Origin: Gibbula magus
Lineage: Eukaryota > Mollusca > Gastropoda > Trochida > Trochidae
Direction of reading: 5' to 3'
Assembly: GCA_936450465.1 (NCBI GenBank)
Contig: OW388305.1
Span: 57,340,625 to 57,404,624 of the forward strand
DNA length: 64,000 nt
Under the pieces are notes generated by a model. It searched no databases. It was not told the DNA's origin and saw nothing but the letters and a program-made list of their open reading frames with translations. This document shows, in pieces, positions 26,713-40,100 of this stretch. Every line of letters begins with the position of its first letter. The first letter of the stretch is position 1. Made by a program: the position numbers and the translations under genes.

Positions 26713-27013
26713 GGTGAGTTAGGGTTTAACGCCAGTTTCAAGAGTATTTCACTTACATCGCGGCTGCTAGTATTACGGCAGGGAGAAAGCCCGCAACGCC
26801 ACGTGGCTATGCATTGCGGTGAAACCTGCGACCATCGGCTGGAAGTAGCGAACCATGGGTGATACTGCACTGAAATTCAGTGTACCTTACCCAAACCTTA
26901 CTGCGCGCAGAGCAGTTCTCTACTGCAGACAAAGTTGCCGTGCCTGGCGGGATTCGAACCCCGGACCTCTAGATCCAAGGCCGATCGCGCTAACTACTGT
27001 GCTATCCCATCCC
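26713..27013 (-). mobile_element. tRNA-derived SINE, copy A
   Basis: Minus-strand copy with tRNA-like head (B box GGTTCGAATCC as its complement near 26950; A box near 26990), the shared body ('GCAACTTTGTCTGCAGTAGA' type) and a CTCACC end. No protein is encoded; the open frames inside are by chance. Target-site duplication not clear, so probably an older insertion. Confidence 0.85.
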
Positions 27014-27496
27014 CAATATCCACCGAAAGGTCGTATCTATTGCAATTTAGGAGTTGATTATTTATAGCACTTGTTTTTCTTTGTCAAATCAGCTTCTAAA
27101 TGCCTCTCACAGAAGACACTTATCAAGGCGTGATGGCTGTGTATTTGCGTTGCGCATCTGATTCTTGTAACCAATTCAAGGGTGTCACCGGAAGCGTAGC
27201 ACCGGAAATGAACGTAAACGAGACAGGCCCTATTAGTTAGTAAATATTGAATACTTTAGTTAGCAAATTGCACAAGGCAAGGAAAAGATTTGGCTAGTTG
27301 GTTATAAATTGTACTTATGTATAGCAAATCATTCAAAATAGTTAACAGTTAAATAATTGGTACATTAAAAATATATGACAAAAAGTCCGCATAAATATTA
27401 TTCCAATAGTCATTGTAATCATATCCATATAAAGTCAAACTTTGATATTATTGATATACACACTAAACTTAACATGTACCTTTATTATGAACTTAA

Positions 27497-27854
27497 AGGG
27501 ACAGTAGCACGTTTTTTTTCACTGAAATAAGTCGATGAAATATATTTGAAAAATCATGTCACCAATAGTAAAACAACCTTTTCTCTTCGGAAAATAAAGT
27601 TGAAAAATGAGTATACATGGTTCCGCAAAGCTATGGGAATCGTTTTTGTCATTTCGAAATAATAAAATGTGTTCACAATAAAATGGCCGCCATGCAATTT
27701 TTGCTTTATACGCAACACCGTTATTACCACTACGGATAATTGGCTTGTGTAATAATATGTTTTACCCTCTAAAGTAGATACAAATGACATAAACTTTCAT
27801 TATAAATGGGAAATTTGAAAAAATAAAATTTGCAAAAAACGTGCTACTGCCCTT
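27497..27854 (-). mobile_element. TTAA-flanked element family 1, copy 4
   Basis: TTAA (27493-27496) and TTAA (27855-27858) flank inverted ends AGGGACAGTAGCACG and CGTGCTACTGCCCTT. Non-coding. Confidence 0.85.
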
Positions 27855-29142
27855 TTAATATGTAATTTTATTCTAATATTAGGCCTATATGCCATTATAG
27901 AGGTAAACGTTTGAGAGAGACAGCCATGCATTGATATAAATTTAGCATCAGATGAAATATGTATTTAATATACTAATTACAAATTCATAATTTGGAACAG
28001 AATTAAAAAAAGGGATTTTAAAGCGAGACAATAAAGTTATTGAAAAATTAATTATAAGCGTTATTACTTGTTGTAGAAATACTTATGTAAAACTCTATGT
28101 GTATATTGGCCGGATACACTTATTGTTCTATCTTGTCTTATCCGGGCTTTCCAAAAGTAGATACCGTTTATATAACCTATTATATAACTTTCTCATCCAA
28201 TGCAACCCCGGTTCTATTCGAGGTTTGGTATAAGATTTATGTGCCCCTTTAACCAAAGCAAACCCCGGTTTATTCGAGAAAATACGGTACACCTAACTCA
28301 AGGGTAGGCCTAGGCCTACATGTAGGCTCAGTACCTGTATTAGTTTTGAAAACAGGAGCACGTCACCGACATTAAGTTTAGATTAACTAATATACTTAAA
28401 AGAAACATTAATGATAAAGTACTCCTAGAGTAGAGAATGAGAGTCAATGAGACGGAAGCAGCAAGATTGTCATTTCACCTATTTTTAGTAACAGAAGTAT
28501 GCGGGTCGATCAAACGCTATGGAAAACTATGCAAAACTGTTCACTCTCATGGAATGTATAGTAACATCTCTTTGAATGTAAGTCCATGGACAGATAGCCA
28601 TACATACATGTTGATCAATTTAAGTTGCCATCTTTGCCCAGCGACTTATATAAGTAAAACACACCGGTAAACGAGCCTAGTTCCCTGGGTCTGTTGCGCT
28701 GCGCTACACTGCTGCAATAAGTAAAATGTCCACATCTATTTATTACAGACTTCCTTGTGTGACTGCAGTATCCTTCGGTTTCCGCTCATATTTTCAAAAT
28801 GTCAATAAGTAAATGACTAAGTTATGAAATGTACAATAAACACCAACCTGTGGGTAAATAAATAGTCTATAAGTGATGACAGTGCACTTTCCTCTCATCG
28901 ATGAATGGACAGTGGACAGGCTCTATCTGCAAATCAGGCAAGCGAAAGGTAAACGGTAAAAAGTAGGGTAACGGGTCATGTTTGCTACCCGTGAGTCTGT
29001 AGCCTACTAGTCGATCACTATTTGGGTAGGCCTACCGTATGTCCTCGAATGCAACTCTCTTCTTATACTAACTACTTTGCACTGAGACATGAGTTGAGAG
29101 ACTCGTGGTGTCACATTGGGCAAGGGACTTTATTTGAAAAGT

Positions 29143-29320
29143 GGGGAGGTGGCATAATAGCGCAGTGGTTAGCGCGTTCGGCTTCGGATCTAGAGGTCCG
29201 GGGTTCGAATCCCGCCAGGGGCACGGCAACTTTGTCTGCAGTTCTACACGCACTTAAGGTTTGGTCGCAATGCTACACTGAATTTCAGCGTAGTACCGGC
29301 CGCTGCTCGCTCAGGTTGCA
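29143..29320 (+). mobile_element. tRNA-derived SINE, copy B, 3'-truncated or internally deleted
   Basis: A box (ATAGCGCAGTGGTTAGCGCG) and B box (GGTTCGAATCC) are well preserved; the body continues to about 29320 with deletions and lacks the CACCT tail. Confidence 0.8.
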
Positions 29321-29436
29321 TACTCCAAGGGGAGTTGAAAAATGAAAAGGAACGATGTTTGTTCTTATAGTTTTAACTTATACGAGGGTAATAATGTGTG
29401 TAGCGCTTTGTGCATGGCCCTTTGTATTGTGGATTT

Positions 29437-29789
29437 GGCGCGATATACGAATCCTCATAAACTTTCTAACATATGAAACCGTGAAAAAAGTAACTACATA
29501 TCTTCGACCACTGAACATAAAACATTTAAAAAAGAAATTGTTCGGTCCAGTTCACCCTTTTAATGTATCAAACATTGATAGCATAATTGGCTCTTATTAA
29601 CAGTTTTTGCGCGATATACGTATCCTCACTATTATCCTCATTAACTTTCTAACATATGAAACCGTGAAAAAATTAACTACCGTTACATATATTCGACCGC
29701 TGAACATTAAACAGTTTAAAAGAAATTGTTCGGTCCAATTTACCCTTTTAATGTATCAAACATGGATACCATAATTGGCCCTTATTAAC
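29437..29789. repeat. Tandem duplication, ~170-bp unit, diverged
   Basis: Units starting GCGCGATATACG at about 29437 and 29609 share CATATGAAACCGTGAAAAAA, AGAAATTGTTCGGTCCA and CCTTTTAATGTATCAAACAT in order. Confidence 0.9.
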
Positions 29790-30030
29790 GGTCATGGGTT
29801 CCTACCCATATTACGAAATTCTATTTCCTTCAATACTGAAATGAGGTTAAATATGTCTTCATTTCGCGACATTCTTTTGTTTGACCACAAGCAACTCAAT
29901 CTGCCATTATTTTATATATTTCATTAAGTAGTTTTTGTACTTGGGCCAAAGCCTTTCTACCGAAATGAAAGATTAGTTGATTACTATTTTAATCTCAACT
30001 TTTAATACCTAGAAACATAAAAGCAAGCCA

Positions 30031-30262
30031 GGGCTCCGTTCCATAACAGCGAGCGCTTATAATCGCTCATTGATCGCTCAATGTAGCGCTCAATGTAGCG
30101 CTCATTCTCTCCTGAACGACACTGTGCGATTCCTCGAGGTTTGCTCGCTTGGCCACGTAGCGCTATGTACATTGAGCAATCGCGCTCAAGAGAGGTTTTA
30201 TGTAGCGCTCAATGAGCGATTCTTTTAGCGCTCGCTGTTATGGATGTTATGGAACAGAGCCC
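30031..30262 (-). mobile_element. GAGCGATT foldback element, copy 5
   Basis: GGGCTCCGTTCCATAACAGC at the left; right end TTATGGAACAGAGCCC. The two ends are inverted repeats of each other in this copy, with duplicated interior units. Confidence 0.75.
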
Positions 30263-30536
30263 TGAATTTCCCATTTCTCAGGGGTTCCTTTGCAATATTT
30301 AATAAAATGATAATTTTCAAATGTTTTTTTCCAGAGTCTACGTGTCACACCTCCATCTCAATATAGGCAAACTCTGGATGGGCCTTTGTATGATTTATAC
30401 TGTGGCCCCAGTTACAGACTATATTGTTCCTCTAAGCAACTGAATATTGTTAACACGATTGAACATAATTCTTATCCAATCTGATTTATATGAATATCAA
30501 TAATTATAGTGATAAGGAGCAAGTCCTACATAACAT

Positions 30537-30690
30537 CATCCTCGGTTACCCAGGGTTTTATATATGCTCCGTTTCTCTCCATTATATCACCCATGGGAAA
30601 TTTCATCAGAGAAATCTGTACTCAAATTACCCGCCCTTGATATAGTGGAGAGCAACGGAGCATATATAAAACCATGGGTAACCGAGGATG
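30537..30690. repeat. Near-perfect hairpin, 53-bp arms
   Basis: Arm 30537-30589 and arm 30638-30690 are reverse complements with 3 changes in 53 bases; loop 48 bases. It lies about 480 bp upstream of the ALG3 start codon. Confidence 0.85.
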
Positions 30691-31151
30691 ACATAACATG
30701 GGTTAACTATCCCTGGGCATACGGTAATTGTCGTCTTTATGTTGATTCAAATATCAAAAATATACGACAGTGTAGAAATGACATAAATAATGTTAATAAT
30801 ATTGTTTCTAAGTGGCTTTATAGCAAGTTGTTATCTTATATGGTTTTGAATGTGTTGGCCATGTCAACATCAAATACATTCTTATAATAAAATGGTGTCA
30901 TGTTTTTTTATTTCTTATACACAATATCATTATCAATAATGTTATTGACAAATGTAATAAATATGAAGCAGTAAATAATGTTACATTTTTTGTCCTGTAA
31001 CATTTAGAAATACTTGTATATCGACCAACAAGGTAGTTAAAAGTATGAGTAATGTAAACGTCACACTTGCATTGAAAAGTCTATGGGGTGTATAAATGAA
31101 GATTTTATGAACGATTCAATGAATTAACATCTCGCGTGATTTCGGCATTTA

Positions 31152-31175
31152 GCCACGTGATACAAAATGGCTGCG
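31152..31175 (+). promoter_or_regulatory. E-box and YY1-like motif at the ALG3 start codon
   Basis: A CACGTG E-box at 31154-31159 is followed by AAAATGGCTGCG, which contains the start codon and matches the YY1-type AANATGGC motif seen at many TATA-less animal promoters. No TATA box was noticed nearby. Motif match only. Confidence 0.3.
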
Positions 31176-34100
31176 CCCACGATGAAAAAAGAAAATATGT
31201 TTTCTGTTAGATACTGGAGTCGTTATATTTTCGATCCAAATTCAGCATTGCTGCTCATGGCATTGTTGTTTATGGCGGAAATTGTCGTAAACTTTGCAGT
31301 TATCCAGAAAATCAAATGTAAGTTCTGCATTATATTGTTATTTGACAAGAATTGTTCAGTTTTCGATCAGTGTTTCAGAAAATGTGTTAAAAATGTAATC
31401 TGTAATGACTGTTTGTGTGTTACCTGGGGATTTATTACTTTGTCATTTATTTTATTTGTCTTCCTTCTCTTATGGTTGATTTTATTTTTCGTTCCTTAAA
31501 GTAAACTAAGCCTAATTTTTAATTATTTTTGTATATATAACTGTTTGTCTAACAGCTGTAAGAAAGCAATAGTATCCTCGAGTGCCCAAAGTTCGTGGCC
31601 CTAAGCAACTATCAATAATTTCTCTTCAATAAATGCATGTCAGCCTAGTTTGAAAGTTTACAGCACAATTTTAACATTTTATGAATTACCTGACAGGATC
31701 AGGTGGATATTTATATTTTAGTAGAAGCTTTGACCAAGGAGAAACATTTGCTGTCAAAAAACGAGTGTAGTGGCTTTGGGATACAAGTTCGTGACCTTTG
31801 ATTTGATGCTGTTTTCTTCAAGACTAATTATATGTGGTTAGTCAAGTATGGTCATCTGTTAACCTGACATATTTTTCTTTCGGAATTGAAGGCATTCTTT
31901 ATAAAATTTAATATATTTTGTAGAGGTCAGAAAACTATTAATGTATTTATTTTCCAGAATATTATGACAAACTTGCTTGATATTTATTTTGAGAATATTT
32001 TATTCACAAACAACTTTATACATTGATTGACTGACAACATCATGTGAAGAAATAACCAATGGCTAAATAAATGCATTTGAAATTAATTAATGATAAATAT
32101 TTCTCTCAAGTAACTTATTTTGAAATTATTATTTTTTTAACATCTCAATGAATATTTTGATAATCCAACAGACGACTTCTCAGGCTTAATAAAATATGTA
32201 GTGTGACAATCAGTATTTGATTGTTGGCACACTGCCACATGACCTACTTTAGGAAAGCAGACGACATGAAATGAAATTCATACATAATTCTGAAAAAAAA
32301 TTATCGACTTTTGAGAATCAAGACATTTTGGGGGTAGTGTAAACAGTGATTTTGAGGACATTTGTTTAGAAAATTGCCATTGTAAATGTTAAATTTGTAC
32401 AAAGGCTACTGAAAGTTGTATCAATAAATTTTGTTTGAGTTTTGAAACAATAGTCCGGGCGTTTCAGATATTTTGCGCTAGTCATAATGGAGCGAGCACA
32501 TGTGTAAATGACGTCACGAACTTAGGGTACTAACGAACTTGGGGCACTCGACCATATGAGTTATCCTATACACATTCCAGATTTATTTCTGATTAGTTCC
32601 ATCCCATGAACAAATTAAATTTGACGACTACACTACTAACTTAAAAGTGGTAACTGTTTTCAAACTTTATATAAACCTGATTTTTTAAATATTTTAAGTC
32701 ACTATTTAAAATAACTGGAATCTGTTCATTGACACATGATTAAATTTTCCTTCTTGCAGATACTGAAATAGATTGGATAGCATACATGCAGGAAGTGGGC
32801 GGAGTCATCAACGGAACCTACGACTACATGAAGCTGAAGGGAGACACTGGACCTCTTGTGTAAATATTCTGATTTCAAATCGATGTATAGTCAGACCCTG
32901 TTTAACTGGACCCTGTATATCCAGAAACCTTACCATCCATGCTAGGGGGGCGGGATAGCGCAGTGGTAAGCGCGATCGGCTTCGGATCAAGAGGTCCGGG
33001 GTTGAATCCTGCCAGGGGCACGGCAACTTTGTCTGCAGTAGAGAACTGTTCTACACGCAGTAAGGTTTGGGTGCAATGCTACATTGAATTTCAGCGTAGT
33101 ACCACCCATGGTTTGCTAGTTCCAGCCGCTGCTCGCAAGTTTCACCGCAATGCATAGCCACATGGCGTTGTGGGCTTTCTCCCTGCCGTAATAATATCAG
33201 CCGCGATATAAGTGAAATAATCTTGAAAGCGGCGGTAACCCCAACTCACCTCACCTCACCTCACCCTCATCCATGCAATAGAACGTTTTTTCAAATCTTT
33301 TCTGTGCATTTCTATGCAAATGATGAATCGCTTCACTTATCCACACAACTTTCTATCTGGAAAATTTTCAACGAAAGTTGTTGCTTTCAAGTGCTTGACA
33401 CTACAGTGATGTAAAGAAGACAACAACTTTGTTTGCCTGTTTCGAATAATGTATATTAAATGAAATCCAAACTTTATCATTTGTGTTTCAGATATCCAGC
33501 TGGCTTTGTTTACATCTACAGCGTGTTCTATTACCTGACAGATCATGGAACTGATCTACGGACAGGACAGTACATATTTGCTGCAGTCTATCTACTCACA
33601 ATACTGACTGTCTTCTATATCTATTCACAGGCAAAGAAGGTATTTGTGTACAGTTGTCTCCCTTGTATAGATACCCCTTAAAGGAAATGACATATGGTCA
33701 AAATCGGATTCATTAAAATGGGATGTAAATTTGACAATTGCTCGATTTTAAATTTCTGAAATTGGTCCGTAAATTACCTGAATACTTTTTTTTTAAAAAA
33801 AGCCTCATTTAGCCCGGGCGACATGAATGAAAGTCTGCGGGGGTGTGGCCCCTGAAGAAATGACTTCTGTGACGTCACTAGAGTGACCTGATTTTCGGCG
33901 TTAGTCATAATTCAACGTAATTTCGCAACATTTTGATTGTTAATTTCACTAACAAATCTTCAATCAAACAACTTAAATTTTCCACATATCGAATGTTTAA
34001 ATATCCAACTAAGTAATTCCGCAGATGACAATTACATAATTATTGCATAAACATGTGTTTTTGGCGATTTAACACACCTCATAAATTCATCTAGCTGCAG

Positions 34101-37100
34101 TGATAATCATCATTAACTAATTAAAGAGGCTGCACGGAGTGTGTCGTTTCGCTGGTCACAGACGACCTGTCGTCTGTGGTTAATCAGTCACGCCTCAATG
34201 ATTCTTCTCAAAACGTTTCCCGACAGAAATCGCGGTATTGTTAAAATGGGTAAATTAAAATCGTCTTTATAATCAATTGCAAGTGTATATTGTCTTGATT
34301 TTATGCTCAATTGATTCCGATATACAATATACGTAGAGATACTCATCTGTCATTCTTGAGAAAAATGCATTTCACCAGATCTTTAAAATGGACTATAATG
34401 TTCATAACCAGTGAGGGTTATAGCAATGTCTGATTGTCACATAAGCAGGAGATTAAGTTATTATTATTTTGAATATAACGGAGATGATATTACAGTGTAA
34501 CCTTTGCCTTTGCAGGTTCCTCCATACATGTTCATCTTCATGTGCTGTACGTCGTACCGAATCCATTCCATCTTCATCCTGCGCATGTTCAACGACCCGG
34601 TAGCCATGTTGCTTCTGTATCTTGCTGTGGCACTGTTTGTCAAGGATAGATGGGCCGTTGGCTGTTTGTTTTACAGGTACCACTTTTATAGCATATTAGC
34701 TATGTTTCGATCTGAGTACTGCTCTCTTTCACTTGGTCAGTGTATCTGAACTCTACTGAATTGAATTTTTTTTTATATTAAACATTTTCCCTATTCTGAA
34801 AATATGTGGTAGATCTCCTGATTACACAGCTGTTTGTTACAGTCTGGCTGTGTCGGTGAAGATGAATGTGCTTTTGTTTGCCCCGGCGGTGCTGATGTTG
34901 TTGATGGTGAGGCACGGCACCTTTGGAACAATCCTGCGCCTTTCTATCTGTGCAATAACTCAGGTACGAGCTTCAACATTGAGAATCCTTTTAAAGGGGC
35001 AGTAGCACGTTTTTTGAAAATTTTAATTTTTCAAATTTCCCATTTATAATGATAGTTTATGTCATTTATATTTACTTTAGAGGGTAAAGCATCTTATTTC
35101 ACAAACCAATTATCCGTAGTGGTAATAACGGTGTTACGTATAATGCAAAAATTGTATGGCAGCCATTTTATTGTGAACACATTTTTGACAAAAGCGATTC
35201 CCATGGCTTTACGGAACCACGTACCCTCATTTTTTAACTTAATTTTCCGAAGAGAGAAGGTTGTTTTACTGTTGGTGATATTATTTTTCAAATACATTTC
35301 ATCGACATATTTCAATGAAAAAACGTGCTACTGCCCCTTTGAAGGGACGATGCGAATGTAATATTACCATTTTGTCAGAGGAGCTAACTGGTGTATGAAA
35401 TTTATAAAAACACTGTTATGAGTACATTTTCTACTTTACTCTTTGATCGATCAAAGATATAAACGCAAGAGTGAAAAATCTTTTGTGTATACCCAAAAGG
35501 TCCCTTACAACTCAGGGATAGTGTTTACTTCTAATTTATCAATTTTTGGTGCAAGTTATTGTGCTCTACTCATCTACATAGATGTCTCCTCATCAAATCT
35601 AATGCTGTCATCCATGCCCAGTAATGCAAGTTGAATCAGGCCTAGATTTTCGTTATCCCTTGTAGTGATAAGTGCTAAGAAAGCTTTGAAATCTTGGTGA
35701 TGGTTTCCAGGAATCAAAAACTGCAAGTTGAAACTAGATTCATGTTTCATCTATTGATAAACTTAACCTCCATTGCAGGTGACACTGGGAATCCCGTTCC
35801 TAATGGAGAACCCTGTCGGCTACATGTCCCGAGCGTTCAACCTGGGTCGGCAGTTCTTCTTCAAGTGGACGGTCAACTGGAGATTCTTACCGGAGGAAAT
35901 CTTCCTGAACCGATACTTCCACGTGTCTCTGCTGGTCGGGCACGTGCTCCTCCTCCTCGTCTTCTTCATGTTCAAGTGGAAAAGGTGAGTCTTTAAATCA
36001 GTACATAGAGATTATTGCCCAAGGAAGTGTGTCATATGACTTTTACGAAACGAGTGTGAATTTTTGTATTTCTCGAGCGATAGCGAGGGTTATACATAAA
36101 TTTGCACGAGTTTTGTAAAAGTCATATGGCACACTTGCGAGTGTAATAATTTCTTTATTACCCATTTTACTCCAATTGATTCACGTAAAAATAGTCAGAA
36201 ACGGCCAACTTCTCTAGCGACGGCAAGCTACAGTGACGTCACAATCGTTTTATGACGTCACAGACGACAAAATACGGGAAGTCGCGGTGAAACAATGGTT
36301 GCTAGGCAAACGTGATATGTGCACATGTGCTCGTATCAATAATATTAACTCGGTTATGTTCAACCATATGGGTAATAAAAACCTTTACCAGTTTATGAAG
36401 GGAATCATGATCTTATTATCAAAGTAAATAACAAAGATAATTATCAGAACATCCAGCCATACACAAAAGTGGTTAAGGAAACATAAAAACCATCAAGGTT
36501 CAGTCTTTGAGGACATGTAGTAGTGAAGAATATTTAAAAATCATTTTTTTCTGGATAAGTCATGTTGGTCTCATGCATGGTTATAGCAACGGATTCTGCT
36601 TCATCTGCGGAACTATTAATTAATTATAGTCAAACAGTAAAAATCTGATGAGCTACAGAGCCCATTGTTCTATTTTTTCCTTTTTCGATGACAATTTTCA
36701 TTGTAAACATACAAAGATAATATTAATTTTTCTCACAAAGTATTCTGGTCTCTGACTAAAGTAAAGTAATTGAAGCACTCATAAAATATTAAAATTTTGT
36801 ATGATTTAAACCAGTCATCCAATGAAACATTATTATTATAAAGTCCAGTTTGATTTATATGTAAGGCTAAAAAAAAAAAAGAATTTGTTTCTGATTTCCG
36901 CCCGCATCAGTTTCAAACCCACGCCTCAGGTCTTTTGTTTCTAGATTTTAACAAAAGTAAGGGGCAGATAACTATAATTTTTTAGCCTCAGAAAACATTG
37001 GACATAGAAAATGTCACTCGTTTCTGTTGAGATGGGGTGTAGGGGTGAGATTATTAACTATTTGGAAATTTACACATATTTAAGAGGGTTTGTGCTTAAT

Positions 37101-40100
37101 TTATATAAATAATTGTATAAATTTTGTTTGTTTCTTTATTCCGAAAAAAAATGTCGTAAATAATTTTATAACTCGCGTCATCGCATCATTTTTGTCAGCC
37201 TGTAAAGACCAGAAAATTTATTTTTTTTTAGGCCTAAGGACTTACTGGAAACACGAATCAAAGATGGTCATAAACATCTAATTTCGTTGATAACACCACC
37301 TTTTGAGTGTTGTTTTGGTTAGATTAATGTAAAACAACTGTGTCATGTGCTTGAGCTTGTATTGTATTGTACTGATCAAACTTGTGAAACATGTTCTCTT
37401 TTTCAGGTTATTTCCTCATGCCAACTTCCGCCTCTTCATGAAATCTAGAAGCAAGAACTTGACACCAAATCATATCCTTTTACTAGAAATAAAATCTGTT
37501 ATGTCATGGAACTATGTGTCTACAGTAGGGTTCAACTGATCAGTACAGGCTGTTTACATCATCAACTACAAGCTTCAATGTTGAGTATTGACTGTGTTAA
37601 CCCTCTGTTGGCTAATCGACTCAAACTGTCTGGTCTTGTGCCATTACCATAATGCTAGTCCTGCTTTGTGAGGGGGCGAGATAGCGCAGTGGTTAGCGCG
37701 TTCAGCTTCGGATCAAGAGGTCTGGGTTTCGAATCCCGCCAGGGGCACGGCAACTTTGTCTGCAGAAGAGAACTGTTGTACACGCAGTAAGGTTTTGGTG
37801 CAATGCTACACTGAATTTCAGGGTAGTACAACCCAAATACTCTTGAAAGCGGTGGTAAACCCAAACTCACTTCACCTCACCTCACCTCAACTGCTTTGTA
37901 GATAAAAGGTAGGGTTCACATATTGTTTAGGGGGAGTTGCCACTGCACCTTGCAATGTTATAATGTCTTTAGGTCTGGAGAAAGAGAATCATTTTAGTGA
38001 TCTTACCCTTTTGGCCCCCTTTTCAAACAGCACTGAGTTTCGGCAATGTCATTGTAATTTTTTTTTTTTTTTTTTTTTTATTTCACTTTTTTTTCCAGGT
38101 ATACATACAGGGTGACATTCAGGGACATACATGGTTTCATATACATATATATCTAAAACATATACACATAGTTCACAGTTCGAAGATTATTAATTATCGA
38201 TACTCATTGGTTCTAAATAACAAATGTAGAATAGACCATAACTTGAGAAAATATGTTTCCTGGTCGAGATTAACGTAGATGTATTTTGTAATATCATAGT
38301 ATTGCGTGATTTGTCTTTTGATATACCCTATATTTGGGGTATATCCTCTCTTACTACAAGTGTATAAAATATTTTTCACTAATATTATCATGGCATTTAA
38401 GGCATAATTGTTTTTCCCTTTAATTCCAAACAATACCTGGGAAATTGTAAAACTGAGCTGTACATCTACAGTGTTCAGCCAGATTTTTAATTCGTGCCAT
38501 ATATTTTTTACCTTGTTACACTCCCAGAACATATGATAAATAGTTTCCTCATATTCTTTGCAAAATGAACATTTTGCGTTATCAACGTAATGTATCTTAT
38601 GGAGGAAATGTTTTGTTGGTAATATTCTGTGAATGATTCTATACTGTAGCCATTTTAGATCAGTACTAGGAGTACATTTGTTTGCAATCGAGCTAAAACA
38701 TTTCCAGTCCAAATCAGTGTATTGAGAACCAGTGACCTGTTCCCATTTATCATAGCATGGGAGTCTAACAAAGTGCGAGTCGAGTAACATATCATATAGT
38801 TTCTGATGACCTAAAAGAGTATTAGTGCATTTAATAATGAAAGGGTATATAGGATTGCATAATTTACAATCGGATAAATTAATGCCTAATGATTTAGCAT
38901 AATGGATAATTGCACGCTTTATTCCCTCATATTGAAGAAAGTCTGTTTTAAGAGAATATACAGTGTGCAGTAGTTCTCTGGAATAGAATCGACCATGCTC
39001 ATCCAGTAAATCATTTACGAATAAAATACCCTGTTCTAAACAGCGTTTATATAAGATAACTTTGTTTCCTACTTTAATGTCATCATTATTCCATACACTT
39101 TGAGAAAGTAGATCAGACTCACTGTTAACGTGTTTTTTGTATCTACTAATAATTTTTGACCAGTCTCTAAAGACCTCTATCCAAAATGGATTTGAAATGG
39201 AAGATATTACTCTATTTTCAATATATGTTTTATCTGAAATCAACAATAAATTTGGAAAATGTAGCCTTTGCATAAGCAAGTGTTTCCAATCTGATTGACT
39301 ACTAAGTAGTCTTTGTATGGCAATGTCATTGTAATGTTAAAGAATGGAAGTGAAGGTGTAGCTTAGTAAAGTCTACTAAAGATTAGAAAAAAATGAGGCA
39401 ACTTTGAATTCAACTCCTTAATTTAATTTTTGAAAGGGTATAGGTATAAGGGTGTATATATATATAATAGGTTTTTGAAAATTGGCACATATGTAGATAA
39501 TTTATTTACAAATTGTTTAAAATACGACAATAGCCAGTCAGGCCACCATTTCGCTCCAAACACTATTTTATCTACCGAGACATGGAATAAACCAGATCGT
39601 CTTTGAGTTCCTCAGATAGCTTGATCCACTTCTCATGACTCACTCATTTCTAATCTGCAATATATTTTTGTTCTAACTATTCAAATGTGTCCTTGAAGAT
39701 TTGCCAAACCTTTGCAATGGGGTTCAGATTTAGTGAAACGGCAAGAAAATTATATTCTGCATGTCATTTCACAAAATGCATGTTTTGGTGTGCGCGTAAG
39801 TGCAAACACAGTCATAGTCTTGTTGTATAACAAACAAATGTTCATTTTATTCAGTATTTAAATCCGGGACATCCACTTGTAAAAATTTATAGTACTTCCT
39901 CTAATCAATGCAACCTATAATTTTAAAGAACGGCATTAAACCTAATTTTCCAATCTCATCCACGCCATCTGAGTCTTCTGAGACAGCGAAAACTTTGATT
40001 CCGGCTTGCGCTGGAAACTCTCTGCAACTTGAAATCTGACAATAAGTGTATATGACGATTCTCTGAGATAACCCAGATGTTTTCTGTAATTTTCTAACTG

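Larger units (their letters stand above)
26106..31166. other. Region without recognised genes
   Basis: Holds the esterase 5' leader and promoter (not located), two SINEs, a family 1 TTAA element, a tandem duplication, a foldback element and a hairpin. No coding exon could be supported in the remaining AT-rich sequence. Confidence 0.5.

Noticed and set aside
29150..29225. Functional tRNA genes at the A/B-box sequences
   Set aside because: The boxes belong to repeated SINE heads with the same downstream body; no cloverleaf with matched acceptor stem was seen.
33676..34260. Possible further TTAA-type element in ALG3 intron 3
   Set aside because: TTAAAGG starts it and hairpins occur inside, but no matching right end was found.
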